DNA of 64,000 nucleotides from Macrocystis pyrifera (GCA_031763025.1 JASSKH010000016.1:2418001-2482000), one strand, 5' to 3'; positions 45,541-58,206 are shown, numbered from the stretch's first letter. Notes: a model not told the origin generated them from the letters alone. Translations and numbers: made by a program.

Positions 45541-46965
45541 GTTGGCTCCACAGCCGACCAACTAGACCGAACAAAGCTGTTACATGTATTGTGGCGGTAT
45601 TTCAACGTATCTCGCAAGAATCATGGACAAAGGCGGTAAGAAAGACTATCGAAACAGGTCTGTCGTCACCTAGGGGAGTCTCAGTTTCCATTTCTGCATG
45701 GACCTCGACGCGTCGTTCATCTCGTGTGTTCGTGCCCAGAGGCGAAAGGCGTGCGTAAGTACGTACACACTCATGTGTATGCATCTCTCCGTCCCGTTTG
45801 CATGTACATCGGCGATCGTAACGCGGCGTGACTTATTAGTAAACAGGTGACATTCAACTATACCACTTTGACTGGGAATGTAAGATCCATTTAATATTCA
45901 TATCGTAAATACCTTGTCGCTTATATTCCCGGTCATTTTTCCTCCTTCATTGCCTGCTCGCCCGTTGTCAACGTTCGAAAATGTATCGACGTCTTACAAG
46001 TATAGGTGTGCGTGCATGTATCTCGAAACCGACGTTCGTACTCCTATGCAGGTGTCACTCTGTCGCTCGTCTGTTATGTGCATCTGCGCCACCGCCAGGA
46101 GCACTACTCGTACTGTCGTACGCACGTGCGCCTGCACCCTCGACAACCCAATTTTTGGTTTTCGGCATTAGAGAACCCGCCTCAGATTTCGAGAGTAGGA
46201 GTCTACTTCTGCGCCTTTCGTTGGCCATCGTCCCGAACATGACCTGACGGAGTAATCACTCCTTTTTTTGCCGAGCCACGACCCCAGCAAGAAAGAGCCG
46301 CCGTTTGCGAATGGTCCTTTCAATGCTTTCGTGACGTGTCACCGTGAGGACTTTCACTTACGAGAGGGTGGCGTGGTCAGTACGCGCTGGAAGCCATGCT
46401 AGAGGACTTAGTGGTGAGTTGTTCGATACTTGGCAATTTGTTCCGCTCTGAGGGTCCACGTCACCTGCTCGTGCAGCAGGGGTTTAATCACTTAGGCCTT
46501 CAGCATTTGGACCTTCAGGCTAAGCGGGGCAGTGATCCTATCATATAACTCCGGGCCTAACCGTTTGAGGCATTCTCGCATGAGACAGATCAGTCTTGTG
46601 ATTTTGAGTGAAAAGTTTACTTTTTCGTGGATAATGTCGCTTTGATGGTATCAGGGGGTGCAATACGTACCACTATGAGAAGATAGGCACATATGTACTA
46701 CGCTCAGGAAATCACGTAACGTGCTAGTAACGGAAACGGCTCGGTAGATCGTACCTATATCGAGATACATGGTTCAGGGCACAGTTTGATACTTCACTGT
46801 CCCCTCTCGAAATCACTTTGTTCCTGTAGCGTAATGGAGCTCTCCATGATGAGATAATCAACAAGAAGAACTCTGCCGAGCAGAAGTGTGCCCTGGCTAG
46901 TATCGACATTTCTGTGTCCTTGACGTAGTATTCGTGATACCGCCTACACGTATACCATAAGAACT
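45541..46965. other. No gene seen
   Basis: Short frames only; no motif recognised on either strand. Confidence 0.35.
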
Positions 46966-47075
46966 ACGAGGGGGCTTCGCCGGCGACCCCGCAGGGGCCG
47001 CCGCAGGCAAAGCTACGACCCGCCGGCGGCGAAGCTATGGCCCGCAGGCAACGCCAAGACCCGCAGGCAACCTAC
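46966..47075 (+). repeat. GC-rich minisatellite
   Basis: GACCCGCAGGCAA and GAAGCTA-type units repeat about five times with CCGGCGG insertions. Confidence 0.6.
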
Positions 47076-47259
47076 AGTTAAGGGCTAAAGCACGTCAGTT
47101 TTCGATGCCAAGGGACCGTTGATGTAGACGGAGCGATTAAGGCTTGGAATATGTCCTGCAAAAACGGGTTATATCGTTGATTTCTGACGTAAAACATGAT
47201 GATGTAAAGAAGGACCGTGACATCGAAAGAAGTCTCGTTAAAATCCTGTCAGTTTTTGA

Positions 47260-48112
47260 TCCCCGACGCAATTAACGAGCCCCAATGAAAGCGCAAAGAG
47301 GCACATAAAACCACGCTATGAACAAACACAGCCTAATCAGTGAGTAAAATCGACCTACTCCAATACGTAAATACAGTACATTCAAGCTACTTTCCCTCAA
47401 CGTACGACAGACAACCGCCCACACCCATCTATGCTCTCGTCTACGCTCTCCGGCAGTGATCGGGAAGAAGCCAAGGCCATGGAAACAATCGGCAAACATA
47501 ATGCTCCATTAATCTGTGGGGAATACCGAGCAACTGAATAAACTCGACGTACTCCAATACGTAATTATAGTGCACCGAAGCTACTTTCCCGCGACGTGCG
47601 ACAGACAATCGCCAGACACATCTACGCTCTCGTCAACGATCTCCGGCGGTGATGCCGAAGAAACCAAAGCCATGAAAAAATCGAATACTATTACGGGGAT
47701 CCATAGTTAATGGGACCAAATTTTGTTAGTAGAAATAGGTATATATAGGTTTTTATGTATACCAGAGGCCCTGTTAACTATGGGCCCCCGTAATAATAAA
47801 TACTCATCTAATCCGTGGGGGAAAAAAATAAGCGCTGTCCAATACAACACACGACTGACAACTCGCTCTCCGTCAGTGATGCGGAAGAAGCCAGGACCAT
47901 GAATACAAGCGTCGAAGAGAAAACTCCACTGTGCACACGACAAACAACTGCAACCTCCATCTAATCGCCGATAATGCGGAAGGACCCATGGCCATGAAAA
48001 CAATCGTCAACAGAATACTCCACTAATCCGTGGGGGAAATGTGATATGCACCACACGACAGATAACTCAAAATCCATGTATGTACGCTCTCCGGCAGTGA
48101 TACGCTCGAAGA
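47260..48112 (+). repeat. Degenerate tandem array with two inserted MITEs at or next to it
   Basis: A unit with CTCCGGCAGTGAT, GAAGAAGCCA(A)GGCCATG, AACAATCG and CTCCA(C)TAATC(C/T)GTGGGG recurs about five times (boxes near 47445, 47635, 47870, 47970 and 48090). Spacing varies from about 100 to 190 bp. It is non-coding. Confidence 0.65.
47690..47794. mobile_element. MITE of 105 bp with 21-bp terminal inverted repeats
   Basis: The left end ATTACGGGGATCCATAGTTAA and the complement of the right end TTAACTATGGGCCCCCGTAAT differ at two of 21 positions. AATACT at 47684-47689 recurs at 47799-47804, with four extra bases (AATA) after the right end, and may be the target duplication. The element interrupts a tandem-array unit. 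It has no coding capacity. The superfamily is not assigned. Confidence 0.7.
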
Positions 48113-48113
48113 C

Positions 48114-48367
48114 TAAGCAAGGTTCATTCTAATCGGAGAGATTTTTTCCAGATCTTCCGAAGGTTGAAAATCATTGGAGATATGTATCAATATACAGAGG
48201 CGTTCTGTCACTGTTATTCGTGAAATTATCCACAAGCAAAAAAAAAAAACACGTTTGTTAAATTTAACAGATTTAAAAAAAAATAAGGGAAATCTGGAAG
48301 AATAAACAATTGCGCGAAAAAAAAAATGGAAATTACGGAAAAAACTCTCCGATAAGAATGACCCTTA
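48114..48367. mobile_element. MITE of about 254 bp, Harbinger-related ends
   Basis: The left end TAAGCAAGGTTCATTCTAAT, continuing CGGAGAGATTTTTTCC, matches the complement of the right end TAAGGGTCATTCTTATCGG, continuing AGAGTTTTTTCC. The 3-bp direct repeat GAC flanks it (48111-48113, 48368-48370), and 3-bp duplications are usual for PIF/Harbinger. The left ~110 bp also resembles 63279-63390, including ATACAGAGGCGTTCTGTC versus ATACGGAGGCGTTCTGTC, where the transposase-bearing element begins. It is non-coding and probably mobilised by that element. Confidence 0.65.
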
Positions 48368-48704
48368 GACACGACAAAAATCGACAAACCATGATACTCC
48401 AATTTCTGTTCTCCATCCCAACCGCCTTCAGATATAATGCGAGAACACGAAAAGAGTAGCGACCGTACCATAGGAGGGCGGATGAAGGTTAATCATAGTA
48501 AGCCACTGACGCTAGAGCATCTGATGATCAAACTGAGTTGCGGCTCTACCACGATCCCACGACACAAACACCCGTTTAAAATACACCTCGCTTGACTCTG
48601 AAAGTAACTTGTAGAGTATTTTGTGTGTTTGTCGTGTATTTTCTTTTCCTATTTCGTCTTTCCGAAATCCAGAAAAAAAATAATTACCCTTATTACTGTA
48701 TGTT

Positions 48705-48760
48705 AATTATATGGAAAACCACGAAAATATGTTGGTAGGTTGTTGGTAGTTCGATGTTGT
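48705..48760 (+). repeat. Short repeat flanking the YR element, left member
   Basis: GAAAACCACGAAAATATGTTGG and GGTAGTTCGATGTTGT match 58328-58383 closely. The two lie just outside the two ends of the plus-strand YR element in the same orientation. Confidence 0.55.
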
Positions 48761-48875
48761 AGAGTGCGCAGTAATTATGTAGTCCCGTTTTGGGGACAAA
48801 CCGCTCTAATTTCATGCGGTAGTACTTCAGTCCCGTTTTTGTCGTTTGCACGCTTTCTTAAAGAAATATGTGCGT

Positions 48876-49030
48876 AAAATGGAGATCCAATCCATGGACT
48901 CAAATTTGGCACAAAGAATGGAACCATTGATTATATCGAAATGTCTCGGAATTTGTATCGAAGCGAGGTCACTTCTTCCTTTCGCTCCCGAAACCTCGTA
49001 AGCTTTACGAATCGGTCGCGAAAGTCTTGG
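48876..49030 (+). repeat. YR element repeat A1
   Basis: Left terminal direct repeat, GGAGATCCAATCCATGGAC near its start and TTTCGCTCCCGAAACCTCG near 48980-48998. It matches 57853-58003. The gag-like frame begins inside it. Confidence 0.85.
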
Positions 49031-50029
49031 GAGTATTCGAGGATGCCGCGAACCACGCGTTCAACACCGACCCTCTCGGCAGCCGCGACGGTTGTTACCG
49101 CGTCAGCCCCGGTCCCGGCGTTGCCCGCGGAGGCGCCGCGCCCTGATCCAAACAGGGCGCTGGCGACCTGGGTGGATTCTTCCACGCCGCTGGAGCAGCT
49201 GCCCTACTTCAAGCAAGGTGCGTTGGGAGCCGGTGCGGTGCTGGACCTCACCCGTGTCTTCCTGGTTACGGGCAGCAGCTGTGCGGCGGGTTCGCGGCAC
49301 GAGGTTGCGTGCGCGCTCGGCGGGTTGGCTTCCAAGGTGCCCCCCCGCCCGGACACTGACACATGGCCCCAAGTACTGGAGGCCGCGGAAAGGTTGGCCA
49401 CCTCCGCTCGGGCCGGAATCTCACGTGCGTACCGTGAGGCGGAAGCCACCAGGCTATTGGTGGGACACGTCGTCGACCTGCTCCAGTCCTCGGGTATCCT
49501 CCTGGATGTGTTCTGGTCAACAGAGCAGACGAGGAAGGTGCAGCCCTTCAGCCGGGAGTCGGAGCGGAGGCTGCGGGGAAGATGGAACGTGCGGCCCCGT
49601 TCGAGGCGGGCGAAATCGCCGGTGGGGAGGACGTTGGGGGTGCCTCGGCTGGAGCGAGCTCGTCTGGGGCGGGAGGAACTGGCCCGAGTGGGGTCCCGCA
49701 AGTTGATCCTACAGAACTAAGGAGCAAGGATGATCAGGAGCTGATCGGCCTCACTACATCCACGCACCCCGCTGAGGTACGAGCGTGTTTGCCGTTTTCT
49801 CGCGTATACGAGGTTGGGTTGGTCCGGCGGCGCTCTCCCTGCTGGCCGTAGATCAGCAGCAATAAACGAGTGCAGGGCGACAAAGACAAATTGGTATCGG
49901 AGATTGGGTACGTGGGGACACAGATTGGTATCGAAGAGTGTGTGGGGTAGAGCGTCTTACGCTACGATGATTCTATGCCCTCTCATTCCTTGCCAATTGA
50001 CGTGCGTGTGCGGAGGGTATTCGAGTTAC

Positions 50030-52020
50030 CCGAGATGGTGGTATGTGCTCGTACTGTGGTCCGTGGAGTCGAGGGGCGGGTGGCGAGGTGCCGGGTCCGG
50101 CGGTGTCCTTTCACTCACGGCTCTCCCTCGATTTGGTTTTGACGGGAGAGGGGAAAGGGGGGGGGATGGTCGTGCCACCCCACTCCCCCTCGATACTGGT
50201 ATATGCTCTTTGTACTGCTGTGTTCTCTCGTATGACGGTGGCGAGGAGGGTGTGATCCTGGTCGGGGATGGTGGTGCCACCCCACTCCCCCTCGATACTG
50301 GTATATGCTCTTTGTACTGCTGTGTTCTCTCGTATGACGGTGGCGAGGAGGGTGTGATCCTGGTCGGGTTTGTGGTGCCCCTCACTCCCTCTCCTTACAG
50401 ATGTATTCTCTCGTTGGACGGTTGAGCGAAGGGTCTCCCTCGATACTGCGGCACTCTCCCGCTCGTACTGATACAGGATACATTTGCATTTCCCCGCTCG
50501 TACTGACTACAGTACGAGGCCGCGATTTGGCTCTGACGGGGAGGGGAGGGGAAGGTCCTGTTGTGGCCCCCCACCCCCCCTCGGTACTGCTGTATGCTCT
50601 TTGTGCTGCTGTATTCTCTCGTTGGACGGTGGCGAGGAGGGTGTGATCCTGGGTCGGGTATTATTGTACCCCCTCCCTCCCTGTCGATTCTGCTGTTTTC
50701 TCCCGCTGGACGGGGGAGTAGAGGGTATGGTCTGACGGGGTCTGGTACTGTTGGGTCCCCTCCTTCCCTCTTGATACTGCTGCATTCTCTCGCTTGGACG
50801 TTCAGAGAAGGGTATGGTTCTACGGGCTCTGGTACTGTTGTGCCCCCTCCCTCCCGCTTGATGCTGCTGGTTTTTCTCGTTCTGACGGGGGGGGGAGAGT
50901 ATGGGCCTACGGGGTCGGGTACTGTTGTGCCCCCTCCCTCCCTCTCGATATTGCTGTTTTCTCCCGCTTTGACGGGGGAGTAGAGGGTATGGTTCTACGG
51001 GCTCTGGTACTGTTGTGCCCCCTCCCTCTCTCTTGATACTGCAGCATTCTCCCGTTTTGACGTTGAAGTGGAGGGTATGGTCCGACTGGGTCTGGTGCTG
51101 TTGTGCCCTCTCCCGCCCGCTTGATGCTGCTGGATTTTCTCGTTCGGACTAGGGAGGAGAGGGTATGGTCCTACGGGATCTGGTACTATTGTGCCCCCTC
51201 CCTCCTTCTTGATACGGCTTTATTTCGCGTCTTCACCGTGTAGTGAAGGGGATGGTCCAACGGGGTCGGGTATGGTTGTGCCCCCTCCCTCCCTCTCGAT
51301 ACTGCTGTTTTCTCCCGCTTTGACGGGGGAGTAGAGGGTGTGGTCCTACGGGGTCTGGTACCGTTGTGCTCCCTCCCTCCCTCTTGATACTGCTGCATTA
51401 TCACGTTTCGATGTTAACGTAGAGGGTATGGTCCTACGGGGTCTGGTACTGTGGTACCCCCTCCCTCCCACTTGATGCGGCTGAGTTTTCTCGTTCTGAC
51501 GGGTGAGGGGAGAGTATGGTCCTACGGGGTCGGGGACTGTTGTGCCCCCTCCCTCCTTCTTGTTTCGGCTTTATTTCGCGTCGTGACTGTGGAGTGGAGG
51601 GTATGGTCCTACGGGGTCGGGTACTGTTCTGCCCCCTCCCTCCCTCTCGATACTGCTGTAGTCTCCCGCTTGGACGGGGGAGTATAGGGTATGACCCTAC
51701 GGGGTCTGGTACTGTTGTGCTCCCTGCCTCCCTCTGGATACTGTTGTAGTTTCCCGTTTTGCCGTTAACAGTGGAGGGTATGGTTTTACGGGGTCTGGTA
51801 CTGTTGTGCCCCCTGCCTCCCGCTGGATACTGCCGTATTTTCCCGTTTTGTCGTTAACAGTGGAGGGTATGGTTCTACGGGGTCGGGTACTGTTGTGCCC
51901 CCGCCCGCCGTCTTGATACGGTTTTATCTCACGTCTGGCCGGTGGAGGGGAGGGTATGGTCCTGCGGGGTCGGATACTGTTGTGCCCCCTCCCTCCCTCT
52001 CGATACTGCTGCTTTCACCC
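50030..52020 (+). repeat. Minisatellite, about 88-bp period, about 20 units, inside the YR element
   Basis: The unit has GGGTATGGTCCTACGGGGTC, GGTACTGTTGTGCCCCCTCC, CTCGATACTGCTG, TTTTCTCCCG and GACGGGGGAG boxes. Anchors at about 50813, 50900, 50986, 51076 and 51170 give a period of 84-94 bp. The first units (50175 and 50270) are near-identical with a ~98-bp period. The left flank ends in gag-like coding sequence and the right flank resumes gag-like sequence at about 52030, so the array sits inside the element. Frames across it are artefacts. Confidence 0.85.
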
Positions 52021-55000
52021 GCTTGGACGGGCGATTTTGGAGCGGACGCTCACCCAGGGGGAGTTTGTGCTCAGGAATTTTAACTGTCCCGCCGTGACTT
52101 TGGGGGTGTTCACGGATAAGTTCCCCAACTTGCACGGCCTTGCCAGGGCCCAGATCGACCAGCACTTGGAGGACGGGTGGGCTATCCAGAAGGCAGCGGG
52201 CATCGAGTCTACGGCTGGGAAGGCGCCCCCTACAGGCGCCACCGGGGGCGGGGTGCGTACGGCGCTTCTGCCCTCCACGGCCATTCGACGCTCGCGGGAT
52301 ATTCTGCACAGCGTGCACCGCCGGCCGGCTTCGCTCCGCTAGCGGCAGGGGTGGGGCGCGGGGGTGCGGCGGCCGCGCAATCTGTGGTGCTCCCGCTTCC
52401 CTTGGCAAGGGGGGAGACCGCGAGGAGCAAGAACGGGAAGGGCAGACAGGGCGCAGGCGGCGGCCGTGGTAGTGCCCCGCTCCAACCTCCGTCGAACCGT
52501 GCCCTGTCGGCCATCGCCAGGTTCAACTCCGTCGTGCACGATGAGCAGCAGCAGTCCCAACAGGTTCGGGGCGGTCCCACGTGCGACAAGTGCACCGATG
52601 CCGGAAGTAACCCCAATCACGACCACCGGGTCTGCGCATTCATCTGTTGCTCCCCTTGCAGGCGCTGGGGACATCGGGGATCCGCCTGCCCGTATTAATA
52701 TGGGTGTTAACGGCAGCCATACAATGGTCGCCTTTAACGTAGAGTAGCCCACGGCGAGGCCCTACACCGCGTGCGCCGCAGGAAAGTGTGGCGGGAGGGT
52801 GGGGATTGGGCGAATATTGACTGACGATCTCCGTTCGGTCCCTTAGTTGCCCCGGTGGCGAGACGGTCGATGTAGTTAGGGGCTGGTCTCCCCTTGTATG
52901 ACTTGTAGTTTCTGGCGTTTAGTTCCCTTGGACCCGGAAGTATAGTTTTCGGTGGCTGCCGGCGCATACCAGTCAGTCGGTCGCGACAGCGGTTTACTGC
53001 AGAGGCTCCATGGTATGGCGATTATTTTGCTTGGCTCGGCCGGGGACTTAGGCGAGGCCGACTGCTTGGTCTCGCCGCCAACCGTTTATGTCTGGCGTTT
53101 GTTCCGTTCGACTCACGAGTATAAGGGATCGAGGGCGGCGCACGTACGTTAGGAAGAGGCGGCCGTTATTTTGGCCGTAGACACTCCGTTGGCTGGTGGG
53201 GGATCCGCTTGACCTATCCTAACATGAAGATGTTCGCGCTCACGTGTGACGGCGCACCTTTGGGGGTCTCACATTAGCTCTCGATATGCTAACGCCACGG
53301 GTTTGGGTTTTTCATATATGTATATGGTTTTGTATTTGTATTTTGTTCATTTACTCTTTTTAGTTTATTTTGTTCGACAGCACTCAGACACCAACGCAAC
53401 TCGTTATCCATACTTTCTGTTACTGTATTAGAATCCATGTAGATACACACGGAGTTGCGATGCCGGTGTCTGTGCAATCGTCATGACTTCTCGACGACCC
53501 GCCTAGATACACAGCTTTGCTTCGACGCTTGCTCACAAATATTTACTTACTTTGTACCAAGGGGGGCAGAATTCCGCCCCTCGTTGCATCGATTACCTCA
53601 CCAACGTTGTCACGCGTGTCTTCGCGGGGCTACATATGGCGCGATACAGCATTCCGTATACGACGCGTGCTGGCTAAGATTCGCTTACTCCGTACCAGGG
53701 TGGCAGAGCTTGGCCTCTCGTTCATCCGATTACTTCTATTAAGGATACGCGCGCGTTCCGCGCGGTTTCCTTTGTGCACCATGTGATACTCCGTACATAT
53801 ATGGGTATCTTCACCTCCTTTCCCCCACGGCGCGCTGTAGGTGGTCGCCGACGGTTGGCTCCGTCGCCTTCATCGACGCCACGAACACGTGCGGCCCGTC
53901 CTTCTCCCCACGCCCCCCATGGATACCGACGAACGCGAGTGGGTGCGCACGGGAGCCCTGCCCGCCTCGGGAGTGTGGCCGTCCGTGGCGGACGTCACTC
54001 GTGACCCGTTGCGGGGTATCCTACGGCGTATGCCGTTTGATGCTCCGATATGGAATGCGGGGAGGAGATGGGAACCAATTCGTGCCGGGGTTTGTGCACC
54101 GGCATGTAGGCTTCTGGCACGAGATCATCCCCGGCGAGCACCCGCTTCAAGACACGCTGGTGGCGTACTTTCGCGACGGAGAGGTTTTCACGATCTTCTT
54201 CTCAGGGAATATCGGGGTCCGTCGAGCGCCTGCCCGTATGACGTCGCCCGTTTTCCCGGAGCGGTGTTCCACAACCGTATCCCGCCACGGTTCACCAGGT
54301 TTGTGGACGACGAGGTACGAGCCCTCGTGGATCCGGGGTGTGTTGTCAAATGGGCGGACGTCCAAGCCCCCGGGGGGCCACAGCGGCCCCGGTTGGTCAT
54401 GGCATTGTCCGTTCAGGAGACAAAACCGCGCCTCACTTACGACGCGAGACCATTGAATAAGCGGTACAAGATGGTCCATTGTTCGATGGATACGGTGGCT
54501 CGGGTGGCAACCGTCGCTTCGAAGCGTGGTTATATGACTTCGCTGGATGACGCATCTGCCTTTCACAATATCCTTTCGCGCCCCTCTGTTTGGCCGCTCT
54601 TTGGCTTCTCGTACGGTGGGATTTGATTGTTTCTGGTGCGTCTTGCCTTTTGGATTCAGTTGAAGTCCATGGTGCTACCATACTTTTAGCGAGGCAAACG
54701 CATCCTACCTTCGTTCCAAAGAGATCCCGGCGTTAGCGTACCTCGACGACTCGTGGTTGAATAATTTCCGCACCTCCCACGGGCAGACGGCGAGGGAGCA
54801 ATGGTGGGCAGCCGGGGAGGCCACACACGTGGCGATGCTGGTGTCGTTCCTGTGTGGTCAGTTCCTGTCGGCCAAGAAGTGCGACTTCCGACCGACTAGG
54901 CTAGAACAATATGTAGGGATGATATGTTGTGCGACTCGGACACCACCACCTTCCGGGTTCCACGAGATAAGCTAGATAAGCTGCAGCAGCTGCTCGAGCA

Positions 55001-57768
55001 GCCCCAGACGCGGGAGGTCTGTCCTTCCGTACGCTGCAGCGTATCGCGGGCAAATGCATGGGCATGTCAGTGGCAATTCGGCCAGCATCGTTGTGGACGC
55101 ATGCTCTGTTCGCTTTGCTCGCGGAACTTGAGAGGTCCGGTCTGTGCATGGTCGACCTTACGCAAGATTCTAGGGCCGAACGTCTCGGGGAATTCCAGCT
55201 GTGGCTTAATTTTTCGGCTACCTCGCCAGAGGGGTCGTGGCAGCGGGCGCGATCCTTCGTGGCTGGCCTTCACGAAAGGATCGTCGGATGCATCGTCTGT
55301 CGCATGGGGGGGGGGGGTGGTGAACACAGCCTCGGGCACCTTCCCCGCGGGGGGGGTGTTCCCAGCGGATTGGTTGTCAAAGCATATCAACCAGAAGGAG
55401 ATATATGCCCTCTACCATCTCTTGCGGCAATTCTGCACGCGACACCCAGACGTGTTGCGGCGAACGCAGGTACTCGTAGGCGTGGACAACCAGTCAGTGG
55501 TGGGTGCCTCTAACCGTGGGCGCGCGAAGAACCGCGAGACACACGCGCTACTGGTGCGGTTGTTCGATTTGCAAGTGGCGTATGGATTCATGCTATCGTT
55601 GAAGTGGATCCCGACGGCGGAAAACGAGATCGCAGATGCCATTTCGCAGCCGTCACAAGACGCCATCATCCGCGTAGCGCCGGCGTCGTTCCAAGCGGTC
55701 TGGGGCGCTACGGGCCCTTTTGACGTCGACCTCATGGCATGCACGGCGTCGGTGCTGTGCTCACTCTCGACTGGGGATGCACAGCTATTTTTCTCTCAGT
55801 ACGACTCTGCGGGTTTGGCGGGGACCGACGTGTTCGCGCACGACGTTTCCCTCGTTCCGTGTACCAGTGTCCCGGCCTTTGGGTTTTGTTTCCCGCCCCC
55901 GGTCATGGCAGGCCACGTTGTGCAACACTTGGTGGAACGCGAGGCCCGCGCAGTGGTCCTTTTACTGGATGTTAAGGCTTATTGATTCCCTTTGGTGCAG
56001 ATAGCCGCAGTGAGGTCGATCGAGGTGGTCGCGGTGGCTGCGGAAGGGTGCTTTCAGTGGCCCAGCCCTGATGGTGGACTCAAGAATTGGCGGTACCCTC
56101 GCTGGAGGATGGTAGCATACGCTTTAGACTTCCGTACCAAAGAATGACGGGTGCCCAAGTTTCAGCTACTATCGCGCAGGGACGAGCAGCCATTACATAG
56201 AAGCGTGCATATATTTCGCTGTTTCTTGCGTCTTCGAGCGCTCACCGAGGCTTACGCTCCCCCTTTCTTTGGCGTCCTCTTTCAAACAGAACCGCACTGA
56301 CGGGAGCCACCTTCAGGTTGGCCACCTCTCGGTTGGGTGGCAACGGTCAGAGACTTCGTTCGGTTTGCTTTTTGTTCCACGTGTCAGGAAGAAAAAGTTG
56401 CACAGTTTAATTTCTGGTGGAAGTGCGGCGCTCAGCCAACTCGATCATTGCCGGCCCCGTGGTATCCGGAGCGGGTGCCTGTGGTTATGGATGATGATAA
56501 GATGCAAGCACGTAGACGCCAAGTACTGGCGGCGATGGAGGGGCGCCCCGGGCAAGTCCGCAAAAGCAGGGTGGCCGATGAGTTTGACGCGTTTGTGCTC
56601 GTGGTTTCGGCGGGGTCCCGGGGTTGGCAAACAGCTACCCCAGACGATGTTATTAATTTCCTCTGCTTCCTTGACAAGAATAGGAAAGGCACCAAGGTGG
56701 TGCATGAAGCGTCTTGCCCCGGTGTGGGCCACGCGGGCGACGATGCGTGCCTGACGGGGTCTTCGTGGGCTAAACGGTACCCGGCCGAGTCGATTCGAAA
56801 AGGTTTTCGTCGAAACTCAAAATGGAGATGAAAGAAAGCGGGCAGGACCCCGTCCGCCGGGTAGGAAATCCGTGCTCGAGCCCGTTGGTAGATTCGTACC
56901 TTACCTTCGTACCTGAGGAACAGAAGCAGGTCGAGGTTCAGGTCAGTCAGGCCGCGCCGATGCTGAAAAAAACACACTCATAGATGTGCTAAGCGACATG
57001 CGGTTGCGCGCTCAGGCAGCCAGCTCTCTCGCCGAGCGTATTTTGCTGACTCGAGATGTCGCCTTGTATTCTTTGGCTTTCTATTCGATGCGTAGGGGTT
57101 GCGATCTTTCCTTTACCATGGGTTCGCACGTCTTGAGGCTCCCAGCGTCTAAAGGTTTGATCTTCAACTTTCAGTTAGGCAAGACGCTGCGGGCCTCTAG
57201 TGCGGCAGTGGTAGTGTTAGCAGACCGGGGGACTGCCCGGCGATTTGCGCCTTTCGGGCGGTTGCGGCGTACATCTCGGCCACACAGTGGATTGGGTAAG
57301 ACTTAAGCACCGGGCACCTCTTCGGCTACGGCAGAAGGTGGCCGGGGCCATCTCTCTCTATCCGCGGCCCGTATGACGGCGAAGCTGCAAAGCTATCTGC
57401 GAATGGTAGACCTGACGAACCACTTCACGATGCACTCCTTTCGAGTGGGAGGCTCGCTCAGCAAATCCCTCGCCGGGACGGCTGCAGACGAGATCCTGAA
57501 AATTGGTGGCTGGAAGACAGAGTCAGTTGCGAAGTACTACATCGGGGATACCTCGAGCGGACAAGTGCGGGGTAGCAAGAAGAAACGTGGCCAAAGCTAC
57601 GCGGACGCTAGCGAGATACCGTTGTCGCCGGAGTTCAGAGAGGACTTTTCGGCGTGTGCGGGTAAGGACTGAGTTCAGGGGATAAACGTTTGGGTGAGAC
57701 AGTTCTGCCCCGGACCAGCGGTCAACAAAACAAAGGTAATCTGAAAGGAGGTGTAACGAAGTATGGGC

Positions 57769-58206
57769 GGGACCACAGGCCGGCGCAGGAGGCGTCATCC
57801 AATCCAATACTTACGTTAAATGATCCACGGTAGAGAGCCAGAATAGTACGGTAAAAGGAGATCCAATCCATGGACTCAAATTTGGCACACATAATGGAGC
57901 CATTGGTTATATCGAAATTTCTCGGAATTTGTGTCGAGGCGAGGTCACTTCTTCCTTTCGCTCCCGAAACCTCGGCAGTAGAGTCGGTCGCGCCATTTCT
58001 TGAGACCATCCCACCCACCCGGCAGTAGGGATACTATTCTTGGGCTTGCATACCCAGATCATTTACATGTACTAACCCCGCGCAGAGTGTGTGATTCGCC
58101 ACTTTACTCAGCGCGGGGGGAAATACCGGACGGGACCTCCTGCCCGGCGCAGGAGGCCTCACCCAATCCAATACTTACATTAAATGATCCACGGCAGAGA
58201 GCCAGA
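57769..58206 (+). repeat. YR element repeats B1-A2-B2
   Basis: B1 (57769-57842) and B2 (58131-58206) share CCGGCGCAGGAGG, CCAATCCAATACTTAC, TTAAATGATCCACGG and AGAGAGCCAG. A2 (57853-58003) lies between and repeats A1. This arrangement is the signature of PAT/Ngaro-like YR retrotransposons, whose circular intermediate is thought to join through the matching repeats. Confidence 0.85.

Larger units (their letters stand above)
48876..58206 (+). mobile_element. Fossil PAT/Ngaro-like tyrosine-recombinase retrotransposon (DIRS order)
   Basis: It has split direct repeats in the diagnostic order: A1 (48876-49030), coding part, B1 (about 57769-57842), A2 (57853-58003) and B2 (about 58131-58206). A1 and A2 differ at about 8 of 120 sites by eye. 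Coding parts: a gag-like region (48941-49720, with more at 52030-52700 ending in a Cys/His-rich zinc-knuckle-like patch), and RT (about 54240-54950; LTYDARPLNKRY, then YLDDSW). Next are RNase H (about 55330-55700), a following conserved domain (FDVDLMA, FGFCFPPPVMAG) and a tyrosine recombinase (about 56460-57670, MHSFRVGGS and GGWKTESVAKYYI). There is no DDE integrase, no protease and no clear methyltransferase. It is broken in at least five places and moderately old. A minisatellite has grown inside its gag-like region. Confidence 0.85.

Noticed and set aside
50026-50385. 119-residue minus-strand frame with repeated peptide
   Set aside because: Shadow of the 88- to 98-bp minisatellite.
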